DNA of 64,000 nucleotides. It comes from Propionivibrio dicarboxylicus. GTDB lineage: Bacteria > Pseudomonadota > Gammaproteobacteria > Burkholderiales > Rhodocyclaceae. The notes beneath the pieces are model-generated. The model made no database searches and was not told the origin of the DNA. It worked only from the letters and a program-made list of their open reading frames with translations. A program made the translations under genes and the position numbers. Of the stretch, positions 8,895-16,897 are shown piece by piece (within the stretch, counting starts at the first letter, position 1; each line of letters begins with the position of its first letter). The stretch covers positions 31,309-95,308 of the forward strand of contig CAMDMZ010000018.1 of NCBI GenBank assembly GCA_945902805.1, read 5' to 3'.

Positions 8895-9018
8895 GCTGCA
8901 TTCCGCATGCAGACCAAGAAAGCGAGCGGCACGGCTTGTCAAGGCTGACACCGTCACCGCAGGCACCGGCCTTGATAAGGCGTGACGCTCGCTGATACTG
9001 ACATAAGCGGAATGCAGC
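8895..9018. repeat. Long imperfect stem-loop upstream of the recombinase
   Basis: GCTGCATTCCGC (8895-8906) is perfectly complementary to GCGGAATGCAGC (9007-9018). Inside it, 8921-8944 pairs with 8970-8993 with only about three mismatches (AGCGAGCGGCACG with CGTGACGCTCGCT; CTTGTCAAGG with CCTTGATAAG). The arms are separated by an internal loop of 13-14 nt per side and closed by a 25-nt loop. It occupies most of the gap between the 48-residue ORF and the recombinase start. It could be a single-strand origin, an att or regulatory structure, or a structured RNA. Confidence 0.7.
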
Positions 9019-9041
9019 GGACGAACTACGGAGAACGAACT

Positions 9042-10658
9042 ATGGCAGTTGCCCTTTACGCACGGGTTTCCACCGTCAAACAGGTCGAGAAAGATTTGTC
9101 GATTCCTGACCAATTGCGCCAGATGCGCGAATGGTCGGCGGCGCAGGGCTTTGCTGTCGGGCAGGAATACATCGAGGCAGGGGCATCCGCCACGGATGAC
9201 CGCCGACCGGTTTTTCAGCAAATGATTGCCGAGGCCACGCAAGACCCGCCACCCTTTGAAGCGATCATTGTGCACAGCTTGTCGCGCTTTTTCCGCGACT
9301 CGCTCGAATTTGCCCTTTATGAACGCAAGCTTCGGCGCGCTGGCGTGCGCCTAATCTCGATCACGCAGCACACCAGCGATGATCCATCGGGTGAAATGGC
9401 GCGGAAGATATTTTCGATCTTCGATGAGTACCAGAGCAAGGAAAACGGCAAGCACACCTTGCGGGCCATGAAAGAGAACGCCCGCCAAGGTTATTGGAAT
9501 GGCTCTCGGCCTCCCTTTGGTTACCGCACCTATGAAGTCGACGCCATCGGCAACAAGGGCAAACGTAAGCAAAGGCTGCAAGTTGATCCTGTCGAATCGC
9601 TGATGGTAAAAAAGGTCTTTGACTTGTATCTGCATGGGTCGGGAAGTGGGCCGATGGGCGCGAAACAGATCAGCACCTACCTCAATGAAATCGGCCAGAT
9701 GCATCGGCGTACACCTTGGTCGCGCAACCGCGTCCATGAAGTGTTATCGAATCGCACCTATATCGGTGAGTTCTATTTCAATCGCACCTGCAGCAAGACT
9801 AAACGCACTAAGCTAGAGTCCGAGTGGGTACCGCTCACCGTTGAGCCGATCATCGCGAAGGAATTGTTTGCTACTGTGCAGCAGCGCAAGGCGTCACGGG
9901 CGTTCGATCAGGTGCCACCGCGGACGGTCGGCTCGACTACATTGCTGACGGGGTTGGTGAAGTGTGGCTGCTGCGGAGCTGGCATGACCTTGGCGACGGG
10001 TAAGGGCGGACGCTATCGCTACTACAAGTGCAATACCCGCATCAGTCGCAGCGTGACCCTTTGCGAAAATCCTGCGGTACCCATGGAAAAACTCGATGCG
10101 CTAGTCGTGGATGCGTTAGCCGACAAGGCTTTTACGCCGGAACGGGTGCAGGTGATTCTCAATGAGCTGAAGAAGCAAATTAAGGCGGCCCAAACCACTG
10201 ACAACGACGGCATCAGGATATTGCAGAAGGAACTGAATGAACTGCAAGCGGCGACGGATCGTTTGTATGAGGCAGTTGAAAAGGGTGTCCTGCCACTGGA
10301 TGTCACTCTGAAGGAACGCAGCCACAAGCTACAGGCGCGTCGGCAGGAACTCCTCATTGAAATGGCGGGCTATCGTCGCAAGCAGGAACTGCCGTCAATT
10401 AAGCCGCGTCAGGTTGATCTGTTCTGCACGGCGCTAAAGATGAAACTCAAAGATCGGTCGAGCGGTTTCGGGAAGGAATATCTGCGCCACATCGTAAGTG
10501 AGATACGCATCACAGGGAATCAGGCCGAGATCAGCGGCAGCCGAGCGGCCTTGGCGCAAGCGGTTTCACAAATGAAAACGGGCACCTCGTTAGAAGTGCC
10601 CGCTTTTGTATCTGATTGGCTCCCCGACCTGGGCTCGAACCAGGGACCTACGGATTAA
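9042..10658 (+). CDS. Large serine recombinase (site-specific integrase)
   Basis: 538 residues. The N-terminal resolvase domain has the catalytic serine in ALYARVSTVKQ (S about 10) and the HSLSRFFRDS arginine motif. A recombinase domain (about 165-270, GYWNGSRPPFGYRTY) is followed by a zinc ribbon (CGCCGAGM...YKCNTRISRSVTLC, about 305-345) and a coiled coil (about 370-450). The ATG at 9042 has GGAG 8 bases upstream and precedes MAVALYARVS directly. The C terminus ends LGSNQGPTD because the frame runs into the tRNA-Asn gene, stopping in the anticodon loop. This read-through is typical of integrases at the edge of elements inserted in tRNA genes. It is the likely integrase/excisionase of the element. 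Confidence 0.92.
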   Translation: MAVALYARVSTVKQVEKDLSIPDQLRQMREWSAAQGFAVGQEYIEAGASATDDRRPVFQQMIAEATQDPPPFEAIIVHSLSRFFRDSLEFALYERKLRRAGVRLISITQHTSDDPSGEMARKIFSIFDEYQSKENGKHTLRAMKENARQGYWNGSRPPFGYRTYEVDAIGNKGKRKQRLQVDPVESLMVKKVFDLYLHGSGSGPMGAKQISTYLNEIGQMHRRTPWSRNRVHEVLSNRTYIGEFYFNRTCSKTKRTKLESEWVPLTVEPIIAKELFATVQQRKASRAFDQVPPRTVGSTTLLTGLVKCGCCGAGMTLATGKGGRYRYYKCNTRISRSVTLCENPAVPMEKLDALVVDALADKAFTPERVQVILNELKKQIKAAQTTDNDGIRILQKELNELQAATDRLYEAVEKGVLPLDVTLKERSHKLQARRQELLIEMAGYRRKQELPSIKPRQVDLFCTALKMKLKDRSSGFGKEYLRHIVSEIRITGNQAEISGSRAALAQAVSQMKTGTSLEVPAFVSDWLPDLGSNQGPTD

Positions 10659-10692
10659 CAGTCCGGCGCTCTACCGACTGAGCTATCGAGGA
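10617..10692 (-). tRNA. tRNA-Asn (anticodon GTT)
   Basis: Reverse strand, 76 nt with encoded CCA. Acceptor stem TCCTCGA, D arm AGCTCAGTCGGTAGAGC, anticodon loop CTGTTAA (GTT) and T arm CTGGTTCGAGCCCAG. All stems close, so it should be functional. Its 3' half overlaps the last 42 bases of the recombinase gene on the opposite strand. Its 5' flank is not the same as that of the truncated copy at 10945-10986 and lacks an obvious promoter. Confidence 0.96.
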
Positions 10693-10742
10693 ATTGTGCT
10701 TTTGTTTCAACAACTTAGCGTACTGCAGAGACCCTAGAAACT

Positions 10743-10868
10743 ACCTAATACTTTGCGCTCTTTCGCTCTCTTTCCTACGCAACGGCGCGGAGTCTAACCG
10801 GAGTATTAGGTGCAGTCAAGTCGTTAGTGAACGCGGTGGAGTATTAGGTAAAGCCCAAAGTATTAGGT
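10743..10868. repeat. Iteron-like repeats AGTATTAGGT
   Basis: Three direct copies of AGTATTAGGT at 10802-10811, 10840-10849 and 10859-10868, plus one inverted copy (ACCTAATACT) at 10743-10752. They lie in the 248-bp spacer between the intact and truncated tRNA-Asn copies. Direct repeats of this kind are typical of Rep or recombinase binding sites. In RNA the inverted copy could pair with any of the three direct copies. Confidence 0.75.
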
Positions 10869-10884
10869 TGATAGAAAGCATAAG

Positions 10885-10934
10885 AGCCTCGGGAACCCAG
10901 TCGTACCAAGGGTTTCGGAGGCTCTACTTTTTAC
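10885..10934 (+). terminator. intrinsic terminator in the tRNA-Asn spacer
   Basis: AGAGCCTCGGGAACCC pairs with GGGTTTCGGAGGCTCT (two internal mismatches) around an 11-nt loop and is followed by TTTTT. On this strand it would end transcripts coming from the recombinase gene. Confidence 0.75.
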
Positions 10935-10944
10935 AGCAATAGGC

Positions 10945-10986
10945 TTAACAGTCCGGCGCTCTACCGACTGAGCTATCGAGGAATTG
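10945..10986 (-). pseudogene. Truncated tRNA-Asn 5' half (42-bp direct repeat of 10655-10696)
   Basis: Identical over 42 bp to bases 10655-10696: from the anticodon loop (TTAACAG) through the tRNA 5' end plus four flanking bases. The 3' half of the tRNA is missing. The copy sits directly behind a good promoter (10998-11025). It therefore looks like the native 5' half of the gene, displaced by insertion of the material to its left. Confidence 0.85.
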
Positions 10987-10997
10987 CAAGGGGACGG

Positions 10998-11025
10998 ATT
11001 ATAACCTGAAGTACTCGTGCTGCAA
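10998..11025 (-). promoter_or_regulatory. Probable native tRNA-Asn promoter
   Basis: On the reverse strand, TTGCAG (11025-11020) and TATAAT (11003-10998) are 16 bp apart, with a G/C-rich discriminator (CCGTCCCC) as in stable-RNA promoters. It drives into the truncated tRNA half 16 bp downstream. The insertion sequence lies only 8 bp upstream of the -35 box. Confidence 0.65.
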
Positions 11026-11043
11026 GCGGAAAATCTGCTTCTT

Positions 11044-12314
11044 CAGGGCAAACGCATGAATCTTATACAAGGCCGAGGAGTTGGGCGCGATAGGAATCGG
11101 AGGTAGTGGCGATGAGTCGGCGCACCTTGATACCGCCCTTACGCTTTACAGGAGCAAGACGGATGAGATTCAAGGCGAAATGGCGGACGACGGCGAAGTT
11201 ATGTGCGGCGTTGCCCGTGCGTGCCCGCATCTGATCATCGCCGAAGGTGACATCCATGCACCAATGCAGACTATTTTCGACGCGCCAGTGCAGGCGCACC
11301 GCCCGATTCAGCCGCACGGCGTCTGGCGGCAAGCTGGAGATATAGAAACGATGTTCCACGGTGGTCCTGCCCTGGATCGTCCGTTCGGACGTGATGATGG
11401 CAAACGACGTCAAGTCCGGCCAACGTTCCGGCGCATGCAGGCAGTCGAGTTGATCAAAGGCATGGCAGCGACGCACCTCCAGTCGTCCATGATCTTTCTC
11501 GACCACTTCATCGAACTGATGCGGGGTCCGCTCGGGAGCCGCCAAGAATGCAGCAAAGAAGTCCCGCATCGAGTCGGCCAGTGTCGGCTGGTTGTCCTTG
11601 ACCGACAGGATGTACTCGGCCCCACGATCCCGGATGGCTTGGGCAATGGTCGGCTGCGTCCCCATGGCATCGATGGTCACGATGCAGCCCTCCAGCGCCA
11701 GGGTAGCCAGCAGTTCGGGAATCGCCGTCTTCTCGTTCGACTTCTCGGCGGTGGCCCGCTGTCCCAGCACCACATTGGCATTCGCCGCAAAGGCGCTCAC
11801 CAGATGCAGCGGTGTCGCATCGACCTTGCCCGAGCGCCGACTGGTCTTGCCGTCGATACTGACTACCTCATCGCGAGCCAGTGCCGGCACAGCCTGCCGG
11901 ACCCAGCGCCGAAACGCGGCACCAAACTCCTCCGCATCAATGGCGGCAAATACCCGTCCAAAGGTGTCGTGCGAGGGAATCCCGTTCTCCCGCGTGAGGT
12001 ACTGCCGGAACCAGTCCAGCTTTTCCTTCCCCCATTCCTCGATCTGAACAAAGTCATCGGCTCCGGCCAGTACGCCACATATGGCAACGACCAGCAGTTC
12101 CACCAAGCTATGTTCAACCTTCTTGGCTTGCCTGGGCTCCCGAATACCCACAAATACGTCCGTTATCCGCAACCGGCTTTCCGTCTCCATGAGTCACCCC
12201 AAAAAGACAGGAAACTACACAAATCAAACCGTTGTGAACAGCCCCCTTGCAACGCCTTGATCGTAAAAGACTATTTCAAGGGTTTACGACAGTGGCATTC
12301 ATGCGTTTGCCCTG
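11044..12314 (-). mobile_element. ISAs1-family insertion sequence, complete
   Basis: 1271 bp bounded by perfect 18-bp terminal inverted repeats (CAGGGCAAACGCATGAAT at 11044-11061 and its complement at 12297-12314). An exact 10-bp target duplication TCTGCTTCTT flanks it at 11034-11043 and 12315-12324. One intact transposase gene fills it. The perfect ends and duplication suggest a recent insertion. Confidence 0.93.
11063..12190 (-). CDS. ISAs1-family transposase
   Basis: 375 residues, full length. Family marks are SIDGKTSRRS (about 114-123, first catalytic D), IVTIDAMGTQPTIAQAI (second D, about 175), the SVKDNQPTL block and the C-terminal HWRVENSLHWCMDVTFGDD block with the catalytic E. The N-terminal DDE_Tnp_1-associated region is intact (KKVEHSLVELLVVAICGVLA). 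It is a cut-and-paste DDE enzyme acting on the 18-bp ends described above. No frameshift or internal stop is seen. A 425-residue open frame on the opposite strand is a shadow. Confidence 0.95.
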   Translation of the reverse strand: METESRLRITDVFVGIREPRQAKKVEHSLVELLVVAICGVLAGADDFVQIEEWGKEKLDWFRQYLTRENGIPSHDTFGRVFAAIDAEEFGAAFRRWVRQAVPALARDEVVSIDGKTSRRSGKVDATPLHLVSAFAANANVVLGQRATAEKSNEKTAIPELLATLALEGCIVTIDAMGTQPTIAQAIRDRGAEYILSVKDNQPTLADSMRDFFAAFLAAPERTPHQFDEVVEKDHGRLEVRRCHAFDQLDCLHAPERWPDLTSFAIITSERTIQGRTTVEHRFYISSLPPDAVRLNRAVRLHWRVENSLHWCMDVTFGDDQMRARTGNAAHNFAVVRHFALNLIRLAPVKRKGGIKVRRLIATTSDSYRAQLLGLV

Positions 12315-12399
12315 TCTGCTTCTTAATCTTCAAAACGAACTCACCCGCCTCAAATTAACTTACCGGACCGAGTTCTGCACTCCGAGCGCAATGCAGTAC

Positions 12400-12936
12400 T
12401 CAAAACTCTCCTTTGGCTCCCGCTTGCATGATTGATTCGAGAGCGTCACGCACATTGATAGCATCGGCTTTCAGTGATGGCGTGATATTGGGATCGCCTA
12501 AGAAAATGTTCAGGTTCATCATCAGCAACCATCCCTGACCTTTGGCATCTTCAGCCAGAACAATACGGCACGGCAAATAGGCCGAAAAATGAATATCGAA
12601 TTCGACCATTTTCTTTGCCGTCATCGGATCACAGAACTGATAGATATCAATGCGACGTGATTTTTCGCCCATGGCAATAATCTGCTTTGACAAAGGCAGT
12701 TCGGCGACCAGTTTCATATTGATTTCATTGGCACGCGACTTCATTGCCTGAACCGCGTCATCCATGCTGACATCCTTGGCCAAGGGTAATTTCACCACGG
12801 TGTCGGCGATTTTCATCGGTGGCGGTGCTTTGCGCGGCGCGGCATGTGCGCTATGAGTAGCGGAAAGCGCAAACATGCCAACCACGAACGCTTTCATTAG
12901 CACACTAACGCCTTTGGCTTCCTTGGTCTGGTGCAT
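12400..12936 (-). CDS. Secreted DUF302-like protein
   Basis: 178 residues from ATG 12936, preceded by AGGAG. A signal peptide is visible (KAFVVGMFALSATHSAHAAP). The mature part contains DIYQFCDPMTAKKMVEFDIH and FSAYLPCRIVLAEDAKGQGW with a short loop before MNLNIF, the layout of DUF302 proteins, which bind small ligands or metals in other bacteria. It lies 11 bp downstream of the aminotransferase gene on the same strand, so the two are likely co-transcribed. The family match is moderate; exact function unknown. Confidence 0.65.
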   Translation of the reverse strand: MHQTKEAKGVSVLMKAFVVGMFALSATHSAHAAPRKAPPPMKIADTVVKLPLAKDVSMDDAVQAMKSRANEINMKLVAELPLSKQIIAMGEKSRRIDIYQFCDPMTAKKMVEFDIHFSAYLPCRIVLAEDAKGQGWLLMMNLNIFLGDPNITPSLKADAINVRDALESIMQAGAKGEF

Positions 12937-12947
12937 AACGATTTCTC

Positions 12948-14150
12948 CTAGCGGGTGATTGTGGCAATAGCATCGGCGACGTAGTCGATGTTCTTGGAAT
13001 TCAGTGCGGCAAGACAAATGCGGCCGGTGCTGACGGCGTATATGCCAAATTCATCACGCAGACGATCGACTTGTGCGGCAGTAAGGCCGGTGTAGCTAAA
13101 CATACCGCGTTGGGCGACGACAAAATCAAAATTCTGGGTAACGCCACGGGTCTTAAGCTTTTCGACGAGGCCGACGCGCATGGCGCGAATGCGCTCACGC
13201 ATTCCAGCCAGCTCATCCTCCCATTGCTGACGGAGTTCGGGGCTGGCGAGCACCGCAGCAACGATAGCGCCGCCGTGGGTGGGCGGATTCGAATAGTTGG
13301 TGCGAACCACGCGCTTGACCTGAGACATTACACGAGCGGCCTCCTCCTTGCTTGCCGCGACGATCGACAAAGCGCCTACACGTTCGCCATACAAGGAGAA
13401 CGATTTCGAAAAGCTGCTGGAAACGAAAAACTGCAAACCGGAAGCGGCGAACAGGTCGAGTGCCACGGCGTCTTGCGCAATTCCATCGGCGAATCCCTGA
13501 TACGCCATGTCGATGAAGGCAACCAGATTCCTGGCACGAATCACGTCGACAACCTCCTGCCATTGCGCGGCGGTGATATCGGCGCCGGTCGGGTTGTGAC
13601 AGCAGGCATGCAAGACGACGATGCTATTGGCCGGCAATCCGTCAAGGCAAGCTTTCATTCCGGCGAAATTTACGCCCCGCGTGGCAGTGTCGTAATACGG
13701 ATAGTTTTCAACGGTGAAGCCGGCGGATTCGAACAGCGCACGATGGTTTTCCCAGCTCGGGTCGCTGATGTACACCTTGGCGTCTAGGAACAGGCGCTTC
13801 AAGTAATCGGCACCGACTTTGAGTGCGCCCGTGCCGCCCAAGGCTTCCACCGTGACGACACGGCCGTCCTTCAGCAAGGGCGATTCGGCACCAAAGAGGA
13901 GTTTCTGCACCGCCTGGTTATAGGCCGCCAAACCTTCTATCGGCTGGTAGCCGCGTGCGGGCATGGCTTCGAGACGTGCCTTTTCGGCGGCTTTGACTGC
14001 GGTGAGCAGCGGAATCTTGCCATTGTCGTCGTAATAAACACCGACCCCGAGATTAACCTTGGTCGGACGCGTGTCGGCATTAAATCCTTCCGTAATGCCA
14101 AGAATGGGGTCGCGGGGGGCCATTTCGACGGTGGCAAAAATCGAGCTCAT
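12948..14150 (-). CDS. tyrB: Aromatic amino acid/aspartate aminotransferase
   Basis: 400 residues, class I PLP-dependent aminotransferase. The N terminus (MAPRDPILGITEGFNADTRP) and VNLGVGVYYDDNGKIPLL are typical of the AspC/TyrB subgroup. HACCHNPTGAD and the PLP lysine motif SSSFSKSFSLYGERVGAL (Lys about 250) are present. It interconverts aromatic amino acids or aspartate with their 2-oxoacids using 2-oxoglutarate. In betaproteobacteria this gene usually lies next to and divergent from uvrB, as here. TyrB versus AspC specificity is not decided by the sequence I can read. Confidence 0.88.
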   Translation of the reverse strand: MSSIFATVEMAPRDPILGITEGFNADTRPTKVNLGVGVYYDDNGKIPLLTAVKAAEKARLEAMPARGYQPIEGLAAYNQAVQKLLFGAESPLLKDGRVVTVEALGGTGALKVGADYLKRLFLDAKVYISDPSWENHRALFESAGFTVENYPYYDTATRGVNFAGMKACLDGLPANSIVVLHACCHNPTGADITAAQWQEVVDVIRARNLVAFIDMAYQGFADGIAQDAVALDLFAASGLQFFVSSSFSKSFSLYGERVGALSIVAASKEEAARVMSQVKRVVRTNYSNPPTHGGAIVAAVLASPELRQQWEDELAGMRERIRAMRVGLVEKLKTRGVTQNFDFVVAQRGMFSYTGLTAAQVDRLRDEFGIYAVSTGRICLAALNSKNIDYVADAIATITR

Positions 14151-14177
14151 GAAGTCTCCGGAATCAGTAAGGTTGAA

Positions 14178-14201
14178 AAAGTCGGTGCTGGCGGGACGGC
14201 G
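14178..14201 (+). repeat. 24-bp dispersed repeat, copy 2 (tyrB-uvrB intergenic)
   Basis: Exact match to the window consensus, placed 28 bp upstream of the tyrB start codon and 107 bp before uvrB. If in the tyrB leader it would be transcribed as the complement. Confidence 0.85.
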
Positions 14202-14308
14202 CTAAACGGCCTGGCCCGAAGCGCGCAATAATACCGCACCGGCGGCGATGGCTCGATTAGGTTTTGTCGTCATTTCTCGTTTTTCCATAAGTAAAACAGG
14301 GTGTTCGC

Positions 14309-16377
<2,069 letters not shown>

Positions 16378-16381
<4 letters not shown>

Positions 16382-16848
16382 TGCGACACCGCGTTCTGTT
16401 TGTGTGCACAGGGAATATTTGTCGTTCGCCGACCGCTGAAGGTGTGGCACGTGCAATCGCCAGTCAGCAGGGCATGGAGCGCCGTTTCGAGTTTGATTCG
16501 GCAGGCACTCAGGGTTATCACGTCGGCGAGCCACCGGACCCAAGGACCGTCGCCACCGCACTCAAACGCGGCTATGACTTATCGCCGCTACGGGCACGGC
16601 GCCTCGGTGAGTTTGACTTTGTCGCCTTTGACTATCTATTGGCGATGGATCGGACGCATCTCGAGATCATGCATCGCGCATCACCACCGGAACATCGGCA
16701 CAAACTGGGACTTTTTCTCAATCCGGCCGAACACCAGGAAGAGGAGGTTCCCGACCCGTACTACGGTGGAATTCAGGGCTTCGATCACGTGCTTGATCTC
16801 ATTGAAGCCGGTGCCCAAAGTTTGATCAAGCGTCTGACACAGAAATAG
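16378..16848 (+). CDS. Low molecular weight protein-tyrosine phosphatase
   Basis: 156 residues, normal length. The P-loop [15 protein letters not shown] (about 6-20) carries the catalytic C-x5-R, and VPDPYYGG (about 125) supplies the general acid Asp. It dephosphorylates phosphotyrosine in cytoplasmic proteins; the bacterial target cannot be predicted here. The ATG overlaps the uvrB stop by 4 bp, so translation is coupled. A hairpin terminator follows between it and the convergent rne gene. Confidence 0.92.
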
Positions 16849-16850
16849 AA

Positions 16851-16877
16851 AAGAGGCGCCGCAGCGCCTCTTTGTTT
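16851..16877. terminator. bidirectional terminator between the phosphatase gene and rne
   Basis: AGAGGCGC / GCGCCTCT stem with a CGCA loop, followed by TTTGTTT on the + strand and preceded by A-rich bases that give a T-run on the reverse strand. Confidence 0.7.
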
Positions 16878-16897
16878 GCGGCCTGGAAACAGTCCGT

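Noticed and set aside
11081..12358. 425-residue open frame antisense to the ISAs1 transposase
   Set aside because: It covers the transposase gene exactly in the opposite strand, has no protein-like motifs, and runs through the right inverted repeat of the insertion sequence.
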